Assembly: GCA_028671895.1 (NCBI GenBank)
Contig: CM053807.1
Coordinates: 50,273,903-50,337,902 of the forward strand
Direction: 5' to 3'
DNA: 64,000 nucleotides
DNA from: Oenanthe sinensis
Taxonomy: Eukaryota; Streptophyta; Magnoliopsida; Apiales; Apiaceae
Under the pieces are notes generated by a model. That model searched no databases. It was given only the letters and a program-made list of their open reading frames with translations, and was not told the DNA's origin. Positions 9,941 through 21,711 of this stretch are shown here, one piece after another (within the stretch, counting starts at the first letter, position 1; each line of letters opens with the position of its first letter). The position numbers and the translations under genes were made by a program.

Positions 9941-12900
9941 ATGGAGGATTGTAGCTTCCCTCAGGGTTCTCTTTTTCTTGGATTTGATAGCTCTACTCAG
10001 TAAGTCTCTTTTTCTTATTACACTTTTATCTTTTTTATGTTCTGTCTATGTGTAAGTATATTCTTTAGTATCCATGATTTTTAAGAATTACATATCAAAA
10101 TTGTAAATTTTAATTTTTATGAATGTGATCATGTTTAGGGTTTTCTTGATATGTATGCAACTATGTTATGTGTATATACATTATAATTCATGGTTCTTTT
10201 GGTTAATAGATATTAAAAATTTGATCTTGAATGATCTTGCAGTATGTTATTCTGGGGGACTATCAAGATTCATTTTTTACTGTATGTAATATTTGTAATT
10301 GTGTTGTGTTTGTGTAAGTGTATTCTTTAGTACTAGTGGTTATTCAGAATTATATATCAAATATTAATTTATCTTCATGATAAATGGAATCATACTTGTG
10401 ATTTTTTGAATAAATATGGAACTGTGTTATGTATGGATTTGTAACAGTTTATGGTATTTATGTTTTCTTAATAATAAAAAATTGAACTTGAATGTTCTCG
10501 CTTTAGGTTATCTTGAGAGCTGATCAAGATAAAGTTTATAACTGTTATGTTTGTATCACCTAATGGGAAAAGATCCACATCTAAGCTTTTTTAAATAAGA
10601 ATTCATCTATTTGTACATCAAAGACATAAATATTGGGTTTTTGTAGGTCACTTAAAGCAACAGTGTTAGATTCCAACCTCAACATTGTCACTACAGAGAT
10701 TATTAATTTTGACTCGGAGTTGCCTCATTATAAAACCAAAGATGGTGTGGTTCGAGACCCATCAGTTAATGGACGCGTCATTTCACCAACACTGATGTGG
10801 GTTGAAGCATTTGATATTATACTGGAAAGGCTTGAGAAAAGATTGGATTTCAGTAAAATTGCTGCTGTGTCTGGTAGTGGGCAGCAACATGGTAGTGTAT
10901 ACTGGAAACCAGGTGGTTCGGCAATATTGTCTTCTCTAGACTCTACGAAACCTCTTGTTGGTCAGTTTCGTGATGCTTTTTCAGTCAACGAATCACCTGT
11001 ATGGATGGACAGTAGCACTACCGAACAATGCATAGCTATTGAGAAAGCTGTTGGCGGTGCAATGGAGTTGTCTAAACTTAGCGGGTCTCGGGCTCATGAG
11101 AGGTTTACAGGTCCCCAAATTCGGAGGATATATGAAACACAACCGGAGGTCTATCAGAATACAGAGAGGATCTCATTAGTTAGCTCTTTTATGGCATCTA
11201 TACTTATTGGGGCATATGCTGGCATTGATCAAACAGATGGTGCAGGAATGAACTTGATGGATATTAAGCAGAGAGCTTGGTCAAAAACAGCTTTAGAGGT
11301 TCATTGGTCATAGTTTATGGCATTCACTGATATCATGATAAAGAATAAACATCCTTAGTATTAATACTATTAACTTTGGGAGTATTAATAAGATGCTTCT
11401 TGTGCACTCGACATTACACCTAAATTTTAAGGATAAAAAGTTGTAATTCCTATAGAATAAAGCTAAAGTTTATGTGTTTGTTTTAGGCCACAGCACCAAA
11501 TTTGGAACAGAAGCTTGGCAAATTAGCTCCTGCACATGCTGTTGCTGGTTTGATTGCTCCCTATTTTGTAGAAAGGTTAGAGTTACAGTATTTTTCTAGT
11601 TTTCAATATAATGGTCTCATTTGTAGAGATATACACAATTTTCAGGAGGGTATAACCTTTCCAAATTTGAAACTTTCTGCCTGCTGTCATTGATGCTAGC
11701 AGTTTGCTTGCAAATCACTCTTTTTAGAATGACAAATGATGCAATTTTTGATAGTACTAAAAGTGTATCATGTAGATCCTTTTGTTGTGTATTGGTGTAC
11801 TTATGAATATTGATAATTGATGAATAGATATATAAGAGAACACTATTCTGATCAAATATGAAGAGGCTGTCACACCAAAATATGTATACGTCATCTTTGG
11901 CAGTGTTCTATGCTTAGGAAGAGTTTTTGCATTTCACTTTCTCATTATTTTGTTGTGCCTCTACCAGGTTCCACTTCAACAAGGACTGTTTAGTTGTACA
12001 ATGGTCTGGTGACAATCCTAACAGTCTAGCAGGTGAAATCTCTTAGTGCAATGATACTGTTTTGTTCAAAAAGCTGTAACCTTTACTCGAGTATTTGTGG
12101 GATACCATCATTTTATACTTCTGGACTGGGAGTCCTGGTCCCATACCAGAAGCTATCTTTGCTTTATCAACTGGCTTGTATCAGTTGTAATATTACAAAC
12201 ACTTATCTGTAGTTAATTATCTAATTTCTTTACTGAACACTTATCTATTTCTAGGCTTGACGCTCAACACTCCAGGGGATCTGGCAATCAGTCTTGGTAC
12301 TAGTGATACTGTAAGTCGAAGCATATGCACTCTTGAAATCGTAACTTGATAATTTTGCATTCAGTTGGATTATTATATGTAATTAGTTCAGATGTAGGTC
12401 TAGTTCATAATCTAGAAAATGAGTTTTTGCTCAAGTGAATTTAATAACTGTTGAAAAGTTTATTTACAAAAATTAGCTGCTGCAGTCTGTGTATTTAAAT
12501 ACGGAGAATAAAAATATGAGCAGATCACTATCAGTACTTAATAACCAATGAACATTTACCAAGGATGAATGCATGAGACCACCTTATACCAATTCAACCT
12601 TCTTCTCATTATGATTTAGGTATTTGGGATAACTAACAAACATCAACCAAGATTAGAAGGACATGTCTTTCCTAATCCTGTTGATACAGAAGGCTACATG
12701 GTAATGCTGGTCTATAAGAATGGTTCACTTGCACGCGAAGGTAACTTCTTGGACTTATATAATATCTTTCATTTTAGCCAGCAAATCTGTAAATCCTTGT
12801 GTTTCTGATGTGCCCATAACTTTTGCAGATATACGTAATCGCTATGCTAATAAATCATGGGAGACTTTCAATACTTATCTGCAGCAAACACCGCCTCTGA

Positions 12901-14090
12901 ATGGTAATTAAGCATATTGTTTTAGCTTTACTATGTAAAATTTCATGTGACTGTTGTGTACCTTATTGTCTGTTATGTTATTACGCAGGTGGTAAATTAG
13001 GTTTCTACTACAAGGATGATGAAATACTTCCTCCCCTACCAGGTGTGTTTACCAATTGTGTTTTCAAGTTTAGTGCAAGTTGGATCACTTCATTTTGGTC
13101 TCCCTTTTTTCCCCCTCCAAAAACGTAATTAACCTAAAAAACATATATGGAAAAAACTGTCCATATTCATGATATGCTTATTTTTGATTTCATTCCACGT
13201 AGTTGACTTGACCATAGAAAAATCTGGTACTATATACATAGTTTAACTTTGATGGTCTATAATCTCAGACAAGTTTCCTTTCTCAGACGAGCTTTATTTA
13301 TAAGTTGAATCTTTCAGTTGGTTTTCATCGGTATATTCTCTCAAATTTCAATGGAGACACTTCAAACGGCCTCGCTGAAGAGGAAGTAAAGGAATTTGAT
13401 CCTCCGTCTGAGGCATGTGAACATAATAAAACAATTTTTAATTATTGTTTTGTTGTCTTTGGTACTAAACATGAGCTTGTGCAGGTCCGAGCATCAATCG
13501 AGGGCCAGTTCCTTTCTATGCGAGCTCATGCTGAAAGATTTGGAATGCCTTCTCCTCCAAATAGGATAATAGCAACTGGTGGAGCATCAGCAAATGATAG
13601 CATTCTGAGCTCAATTGCTTCTATTTTTGGATGTAATGTCTATACAGTCCAAAGACCAGGTCAGTAGACAGCCTAAAGTTGTATGAAATAATTATATGAG
13701 CAATTTTGTTACTCTTTATCATACCCTTGATCCCCACTCAAAATCTTGTGTACAAGTTGCTGCTGTATCTTGCTAGAACTATATAGTATATCACCATTCA
13801 GCACTTCCGCTATTTTCCCCCTTCCTGATTCTGAAGTCATTGCACTTGTTTGGACAGACTCTGCTTCTTTAGGGGCGGCATTAAGGGCTGCTCATGGTTG
13901 GTTATGCAACAAGAAAGGCAGTTTTGTGCCAATATCAGACATGTACAAGAGCAAGTTGGATAAGACGTCTCTTGGCTGTAAGCTTGCAGTGAACGCCGGA
14001 GACAAAGAACTGATCGCCAAATATGGTTTTGTGATGAAGAAGAGAATGGAAATTGAGAATCGCCTTGTTCAGAAGCTGGGACGTTTTTAG
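9941..14090 (+). CDS. XK2: Xylulose kinase (FGGY family), XK2-like
   Basis: Phosphorylates D-xylulose to xylulose 5-phosphate using ATP; the Arabidopsis XK-2 enzyme is cytosolic and feeds pentose into the pentose phosphate pathway. Eleven exons keep frame: 9941-9999, 10647-11298, 11487-11575, 11968-12032, 12255-12310, 12620-12740, 12829-12903, 12989-13042, 13318-13412, 13485-13659, 13858-14090. They total 1,674 nt, 557 residues, close to the family's usual length. The first ATG is followed by LFLGFDSSTQSLK, the N-terminal ATPase-fold motif. GSGQQHGSVYW (about residues 96-106) is the substrate-binding region, GIDQTDGAGMNL follows near residue 210, AISLGTSDTV starts the second half, and IATGGASANDSI is the ATP-site motif. 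No transit peptide is evident. Intron 9 appears to use a GC donor (GAG/GCATGT) with a GTGCAG acceptor, the only reading that keeps the conserved frame PSEVRASIEG. The gene looks intact. Confidence 0.95.
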
Positions 14091-15266
14091 AATCATGGCT
14101 TTGCAGGTAGGTAGCAAAAGAAAGTTCACTTAATTTCAAACTTGTTTCGGGGGATTTATGAAGTTCAATTGATTGGATAAACTCAAAACGTACGAGTAAT
14201 AAGATAAGCATTCATGTAAATACCAAATAATGAGGAATAATCGGATGCTATATTTTTTCCTTTCTCTTTTTGTTCCTATGTCGAGTCTTAAACTCAGCTA
14301 TGACGGACAACTTAACATGGTTCTGTATTTAAAGGCGTGGAACCAGATGGATAGCTATATATACACAACTGTTTCCTGATTCTGCATATACTCATTTTTT
14401 TGGTCTTTTGACAGTGAATTTGCTTATTACTTGTTCAAATATGTACTCACATGAATACATGATGTTTGGGTTTCAAATTTTGAATAATACTGTTTTTTTA
14501 TTCAAAAAAAAAAAGGTAGTTGGACTAGTAGCAAATTATGTGCATGAAATCACTCCAACCAGTTACCAAGTAAAAAGATGCAAACAATGCAGAAAATAAA
14601 AATACAAACGTGTTAGCGTTACACCATTGTTTCTTATGCACAACCATTTCTTAGTTTATATCGACTTTGCGGACAATTGGAGATTCAGCAGATGCATGAG
14701 TGCGTGAAGTGACGACCATTGGGCTCCTTTTGTATCCTTTTAGTTTTTAGCCGGGACACAAGTGGCTTCACAGTGTAACATAATGATTTATAAATCTAAA
14801 ATGTGAATTGCAAGTGCCTAGTCAAAAAATGTACAAGCTTCAACTTTTCAGGTACTTTTCACAGCCTTAAATAGGCAAAAATAAGAAGCTTTATTAAGAA
14901 CACAAACACCGTGAAAATCAAGAACTCAGACAAGTAAAAAAAACACCATCAACTATTCATATATAAAATATATATTCCGAAAAGAATACACCATCAACTA
15001 CAGTACAATTTTCTTGGAACTGATTCTCAGTACTACATACATTCCTGTTGAAAAATCATATGCACCCGTAACTCAATACATGAATAACACTCAAAATGTT
15101 AAATCTTTTCTATTTTTTCCTAAATAAACACTGGTAAAAATTTCCATGGGTTAGAAGTAATTAAAAAAAAAAACAGAAAAAGGGTTTAAACAAAAAAAAA
15201 TAGTAAAATTAATAATGCCTGGCTTCATCCTGTCTGCCCTTTTGGAGAAGAGTGTTGGTTGATATA
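14091..15266. other. XK2 3' region and intergenic DNA
   Basis: Probably contains the XK2 3' untranslated region in its first few hundred bases. Beyond that I see only AT-rich sequence with A runs and no gene, RNA or repeat signature. Confidence 0.4.
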
Positions 15267-15419
15267 TCAAAGAGAGACCACCCCACCTTGCATAGCTACA
15301 TTATACAGAGGCTCAAGTGAAAACCCCATAATGACCTCAAGATGCACCTCATTGTTTTTTGTAACAAGGGCATTCTTGTACTTAACACCCCACCAGACTT
15401 CCCAAGAAGAAGCAGCCAT
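15267..15419 (-). CDS. Candidate small-protein gene, 50 residues
   Basis: An ATG at 15,419 opens a 50-codon frame ending at TGA (15,267-15,269). The protein starts MAASSWEVWWGVKYKN and ends GGVVSL. It is rich in Trp, Val and Glu, with no clear signal peptide or membrane segment. The start context (AAA ATG GCT GCT TCT) is a typical strong plant initiation site. The 70 bases before it on the minus strand are pyrimidine-rich (CTTCTTC, CTCTCTCTC, AATTTCTCTCACT), as in many plant 5' untranslated leaders. I do not recognise a family. A GT at the final Gln codon could be a splice donor, so the frame might be exon 1 of a longer gene. It lies between XK2 and the receptor kinase. Function unknown; reality of the gene is an inference from context and composition. 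Confidence 0.45.
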   Translation of the reverse strand: MAASSWEVWWGVKYKNALVTKNNEVHLEVIMGFSLEPLYNVAMQGGVVSL

Positions 15420-17043
15420 TTTCTAGTGAGAGAAATTAAGAGCAAAAAATGTTTGAGAGAGAGAGGAAATGAAGGTTGAAGAAGAAGTGATTTGGGAGTT
15501 AATGTAAAAGTTGGGGACTTGTTTGGATTTGGGAATATTTGGTTGGCCGGTGAAAGGCCATTTTCAACTTCATTCATTACTTAGTACTACTAATGTTCTG
15601 TATTAGAAAATTAAATACTATATGTCTGTCATACACACATACATTCTCATTCATTCCTTCTACTGCTGTAAATATCATTTTTCAGCTTTTTCTGACTAAA
15701 ACTTCATATTTTATGTCTAGGCCTGCTTTACCTATTTGCCTATTCGCTGCTTATTAGAGTAATGTATTTTATTTTTTAAAAAAATCTTGTTTTTACAATT
15801 TGACATGATATCACAAGCTACAAATTATACAGGACATGTCTGTTTTATATTATTATGTGATATTTAATTCATCATATAAATCCAACAAATAAATCATAGT
15901 CGGTATGTATGTAACGTTTGATAAGTCGGGTTAAAAATTGCAAGGATAGTGAATCCAGCAGGATATGGCGTGGGTCATTTGGTGGTCTGGGACTGGGAGT
16001 ACGCTGAGGTGATGGGACACTCCAATTTATGCTTACATAACCCACTTCTCTTCTGGTTCCATCTCCAAATTATACCTGCACCCACTTAATAAATGCATTA
16101 CATACGAGCACGATTAGATAACTCGTATATCCTCTGTCGGTCCTGGATTCGACTGCTCAAAAACATGCATGCGTGATAAAAAGATTGAAAGATTATGTTA
16201 TACTATAATACTTGGTGTTGAAGAACTCTAAGTAAAGTAAGAGCACAATTTAGCTAGTGGGGATTCATGCAAACCATCATGCTTGTCCCTTTATTTTCCT
16301 CCCCAACTAGAAACCCCCATATATTCTACCATAGCAACGAAACACTAGTTGTGGAAAAGAGAGGTAACAAGAAAAAGATTGATAGAAAGTGGCTTATGCT
16401 TTGCCCACTCAACCCTATAGGCTATAGCTCAAATGGAGACAAAGATGCTCATTAATCAGTGAGGTTCTATGTTTTTTTTTTTAAACAATGGATAGCCAAG
16501 TGTGAGTAGACCATCCATAAACAAAATCACAATCAGTTTTTAAATGCAGAATCAGAAACCCACTTTGACACCAAAGGAAGCACCTTTAGAATCAGGGGCC
16601 TTCAGCATCTGTACCTCCTTTTTCTTGGCTCATCCCATTATGTAAAGAGCTTGATGGTACTGAGCACAAATACAAAAATCTTAAAAGATATAGAATAATT
16701 TCCCAATGAATATTTAGATGCTATGAGTTGCCCCGTAAAGGTTGTAATTATAATAGGTCTTCCTGGACTCAGTGCACAAGACTCTAATATTAACGGGACT
16801 GGAGAAGGTCCCAGTATACTATGTACATTGGCTTTTGCCTTAATATTTTTTAACTTAGATAATTATATATAGAAATTAGCAATATACTTACATTAGGCCA
16901 AAAAAGATGAAGTTGACATGAGACAAATTCTATCTATCACTAGTTCACTACCTTTCTTAGATGGAACAAAGCAAGTAATTATACTTAGACTCTTGATACT
17001 TTTCCAGGGTATACAGATGCTATGATACTTTACCAGGAATCCA
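15420..17043. other. Intergenic DNA between the small ORF and the receptor kinase
   Basis: The right end should hold the 3' untranslated region of the receptor-kinase gene. One open frame at 16,267-16,455 has an ATG but no recognisable content. No repeats or RNA genes were seen. Confidence 0.4.
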
Positions 17044-20000
17044 TCAGGATTCATATGGGTTATTTGTGGGCTTTGTCACATTCTCTGTATCTATGAGTTT
17101 TTTAAATGACTTGCAAGAACTGATTCTGCATGGATCTGCCTCGAGTAGTAACTGGACAACCTCAACCATAGTCGGACGAAGGGCTGGTGATTTACTTGTA
17201 CAACGGACAGCAATGCGAAGTACCTTAATAATTTCATCCTTGAATGACCCTGATATTTGTTTATCTAGAACCTCCATCACCCCTTCTTTAGTCTCTACCT
17301 TGCTGGACACCCAATATATAATATTCTTGTTATCTCCAAACTCTGCCTCCACAGGCTTCTTCCCAGTTATCAATTCCATTAGGACAACACCGAAACTGTA
17401 GACATCACACTTGGTGGTTGCTTTGGAAGAGTATGCATATTCTAACATTTGCAAATAACAAAAACATTAGGCATAATATAGTAAAACTCATCAGTATCTT
17501 AAAACAAATAAGAGCTGTAATAGTAAAAATGGTTATCATGCAAATGTAATGATTCAATTTTAGTAAACCACAAAGTCATATGCTGAAATTCAATGTCATG
17601 ATTGTTGTTGCAATATGTTGTGTATGCATGTGTCCTGTATGTTGAATATGTAATTTGAGTTGGATCAGTAATATACCTGGGGCCAAATAGCCATAAGTCC
17701 CAGCAATTACAGTTGTTGTGGAGTCTTTCCCTCCTTGTGCGCGCAAAACTTTGGCAATGCCAAAGTCTGCAACCTTGGCGTGGTTGTCGACATCAAGTAA
17801 GATGTTGGTTGACTTGATGTCCCTGTGAATTATAGGGGGCATTAAATCATGGTGCAAGTAGGCCAAGCCATGTGCAACGCCAAGTGCAATTTGATGGCGA
17901 GTAGGCCAATCCAACAGGATATTTCCTTTGTGAAGTGAATCCCACAGGTTTCCGTTTGGCATGTACTCATAAACCAGCAAATTTGAATCCAAACTTGAGA
18001 AATAGCAGTACAACTTGACAATGTTTTTGTGTCTTATGTTGCCTAGTGTTTCAACTTCGGTTTTAAGTTCCTTGTTGATAACTACTTGATCATCCAAAGA
18101 AGGATCTTTCGTTGCTTGACGCCAGAGCCTCTTGACGGCTAAAATTTCTCCACTGCTCAACTCAATTTTATAAACTACCCCAGATCCCCCACGATCAATT
18201 ATGTTCTTATCGACCATTGCTTCCATAATTTCAAAGTGATCAAAGCTTATTCGATGGAAGCTTTTAACATCATACAAGAAGTATGATGAAGAGGTATCTT
18301 GGTGTTTTCTTACTGCTCTTTCTTTACCGAACCAACGCTTTAGGAACAAGAGACCTCCAATGATCACAATTCCCACTGAAATTCCAATCAACCAGGTGCA
18401 GTTGACCTTCTTACGATAATATGTTTGTGGACATGTGGGAAACTTTGTATCTGATGAACTGAGATATTTAGGAACACAGAGAGATGGATTGTTTGAAAAG
18501 CTTTCCAACAATCCACCATCTATAAATGGTTTGGGAATGGGGCCATAAAGCAGATTATTTGAAAAGTTAATAGAGTTTGGAAGCAAATCAGAGAGACTTT
18601 CTGGAATATTGCCATTTAAGAGATTGCTGGAAAGGTCAAGAACATTAAGAGATGTTAATGACGATAGTGTTTCAGGTATTGAAGAACTGAGCTTGTTTCT
18701 TTGCAAAACCAAAGAATTTAGCCTTTTAAGGTTGCCAATTTCAGAAGGTACTGGACCAGATAAAAGGTTATTGCTGATATCAATCTTTACAAGATTGATA
18801 GCATGAGAGATTTCAGAAGGAAGAATACCTGATATCATGTTTCTCTGTAGGAGCAGTTCAGACAAGTTCTTAGCATTTCCAATTGATTTAGCCAGTGAAC
18901 CACTGAAATTATTGTAACCCAAATCAATGATTGACACCCGAGGAAGGCCTAATATCCCTTCTGGTATGGTGCCTTGTAGCTGGTTTCGACTGACGCGAAG
19001 ACGTAGAAGAGATAGGCAGCTTCCAAAAGTTCCTGGCAGTATTCCTGTAAACATGTTATCCAGGGCACAAAAATATAACAACTTCCCTCCATTGCATGTA
19101 TCAGTTGGAAGTTCCCCGGATAACTGATTTTCTGACAAATCGATAGCAATCATAGGTGACCATTTCCCTAGATCTTTTGGAACTTTTCCTGTCAGGTTAT
19201 TATCATAAAGAGATAATATTCTCAAGGTTGTTGAATCAGAAATCACGTCAGGGATGCTTCCTGTGAGGCTGTTGTTGTAAAGTTGCAGGACCTCAAGCTT
19301 TGGAAGGCTACATATAGATTTAGGCACTTCTCCGGTCAGAAAATTGACAGAAATGTCAAAATCTATGAGCTCAGTAAGATTTCCGAGCTCCTCGGGTATT
19401 TCACCAACAAGTTGATTGTAATAAAGCTCTAGCATTCGCAAGTTCTTGAGCAAACCAATTTGTGCTGGAATCTTACCTGTAAAGAAGTTCCCACTTAATT
19501 CGAGATCAACAAGTTCTGTCATGTTCCCTATAGATGCTGGAATTCGACCTTGAATCTTGCATGTTGATAGTATCATGTACTTGAGTTTTGTCAGCTTGGA
19601 GAAGTCAGGCAAATGCCAGAAGTTAAAACCGTTATTTTCATTGAAATTAAGCAACTCAAGATTGGTGAGGTTGGTGACAGATAAGGGAAATTCACCCGTC
19701 AAGTAGTTGTATGACAAGTCAAGCATCTTCAATGATACAAGGGGTGAAAGGTCTGGTAGTGTTCCAGTGAGATACGTGGAGGTCATGTTTAGCTCTTCGA
19801 GGGAAGAACAGCCGGTGATGCTGTCTGGAAATTTTCCATTTAGGTGGTTTTGTCCAAGACGAAGAATACGCAATTCAGGAAAATAAGTGCATACATCTTC
19901 TGGAAAACGTCCGGACAGTGACCACCCTGAGATATCAATCTTTACAACATAACCAAGATTATTGCATTCGATACCTGTGCAGTTGCAAACTGGTTTTGAT

Positions 20001-20152
20001 CCATTTACATCCCAACCAACCAACAAATTCCCGGAAAGAGACTTTTTCATGAGACTCAAGAATTGAGTCTGATCATCACTCGGGGTAGCTTCAAGTCTTG
20101 AGGTTGATAAAGAAAGTAGTAAAACAATAAAGGAGAAAAGATATTGAGCCAT
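17044..20152 (-). CDS. CEPR1: LRR receptor-like kinase, CEPR1/XIP1 type
   Basis: In Arabidopsis CEPR1 (XIP1) is a plasma-membrane receptor for CEP peptides, controlling nitrate-demand signalling and vascular development. Two exons: 20152-17677 and 17441-17044, joined across a 235-bp intron (CCCAG/GTATAT to TTAG/AATATG), giving 957 residues. The order is a signal peptide (about 1-24), the cap motif WDVNGSKPVCNCTGIECN, some 20 leucine-rich repeats, a membrane segment WLIGISVGIVIIGGLLFL (about 587-604), and a kinase domain. The kinase has a Gly-rich loop (RGGSGVVYK, near 655), catalytic Lys in LAVKRLW (near 674), HRDIKSTN (near 776) and DFG (near 796), so it is an RD kinase with all key residues. 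The intron falls inside the APEYAYSSKAT activation-segment end. The ATG at 20,152 was chosen because the frame upstream has no other ATG and the hydrophobic leader follows directly. A TATATAT lies about 92 bp upstream. Identity is by close resemblance to the CEPR1 ectodomain and kinase; CEPR2 is less likely. Confidence 0.93.
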
Positions 20153-20242
20153 GTGAGACGATGGATACAATATGTTATATGTTTCTGGGAAAGGGGTTGT
20201 TTATTTTGGTTGTTTTGCAAGTGAGTAGAAGAAGAGAAGAGG

Positions 20243-20249
20243 TATATAT
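20243..20249 (-). promoter_or_regulatory. Putative TATA box of the CEPR1-like gene
   Basis: ATATATA on the minus strand, about 92 bp upstream of the chosen start codon. This spacing suits a TATA box plus a short leader. Position is the only support. Confidence 0.4.
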
Positions 20250-21088
20250 GTGGTATGGGATCTTTATTGAGTGCAGTGGTAACAAAAACTGTGAATAAAA
20301 TATCGTGTTCAGTGAACAAGGCTCCCGCAAAACAGGATATGGGAAGGTCCTGATTTACGCAACATTACCCTTATTTTTCATAAAGAGACTTTTTATAGAG
20401 ATTCAGCCGTAAATGATGATCGATAGAGCAGTAATGTACTGTGATAGAGATGCAAATGTTAATATCTTTTAAAAAAGCAAGTTTGTTTTTATACTACAGT
20501 AACATCTGGTAGTGAATAACATGAACACACCTCCTATACTGATGTAATGTATGAACAAGCTAGTTAACCTAACAGGAGTACAGGACCCCTTGGAATCACT
20601 GGCTTTATACAGTACAGCATAGTGCTTGCATAAATTTATTAATTTGTACACATTTAAACTTCGGCTAGTTGCCTAGTTCTTTATCGTATAATGTAATATA
20701 ATCGCAGTGTCTAGGGTCCCTGTTATATTCTGTGTTTTTGTTGTAGTTTCTTTGCATCCATCCACTTGTTCTCATCTCTATTTAATTATTTATTTTGGTT
20801 AATCTTTCTTGTTAAAAAGGACATATCTTTGCCTTTGAACTTGGCTTCTTTACTGCTTTTTGAGCCTTGATATTATTAAACCAATGACATTCTAGCCCAA
20901 GTGGTTTGTGTACATTGTATACTAGTTGTACGAACTTTCATTATTAATATTTGTGCTTCCTGCTAACATTCTGGTACATCATCACCATGGCGATAAGGCA
21001 TGACGTTCCCTAATATAATTTGTAATATGGAGTATATAATTTGTTTATAGATCGATACTGTTTATAGAGGTTCAAAAACCGTAAATGA

Positions 21089-21145
<57 letters not shown>

Positions 21146-21711
21146 GTAGCCTAAACTTTGCTTGTTGGGAGCCGTTTGAGTCGACTCGAATACTGTTACT
21201 ATTGAACTCGACTCAAACTTTTTAATTCGACTAAATCATTAAGTAAATTTTAAGCTTTATTTTAATTCTGACAAAATTTTAACATACTCATGTTAAGTTG
21301 GGAAGTTCAAATTTACCCCTCTTCAATATTGAAAAAAAAATCATATTTATTAAAAAAAATATTATGTATATACGTGAAATATTTAATAGTCATGAATATT
21401 CAAAGAAAAAAATGTCTATAATATATAAATATTAAATTTCAGCTATACCCATGAAATAATTATTTTAAATCTCGAATTCAACTTGTTCTATTATGTGAAA
21501 CATTTTCAATTTTAAAAATCGCAAATTTATGGTTCCAGTTTCGGTTTTAAATTAAAATTAAACCGAACCTACCTATTATTAATAGGTCTTCCCAGTATCA
21601 ATGAAACTACACAAATGAGTTTTTCTTCACATGTATAATACAAGAAAACTAAACCCAAGTTGAAGGCCCGACTACATAATGGAAATAGTATGTTCTATGT
21701 TTACATATATA
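20250..21711. other. Intergenic DNA with a TA microsatellite
   Basis: Contains the presumed CEPR1 promoter on the left and the 3' untranslated region of the E3 ligase gene on the right. A (TA)n run lies at 21,090-21,141. No further gene seen. Confidence 0.45.
21090..21141. repeat. (AT)n microsatellite, about 52 bp
   Basis: Uninterrupted alternating A and T between GATG and TTGTG. Confidence 0.98.

Noticed and set aside
13837..14211. Minus-strand frame of 124 codons at the XK2 3' end
   Set aside because: Antisense to the last XK2 exon, with no independent evidence.
16130..16160. Possible tRNA B box (GATTCGACTGC)
   Set aside because: No A box, acceptor stem or cloverleaf can be built around it.
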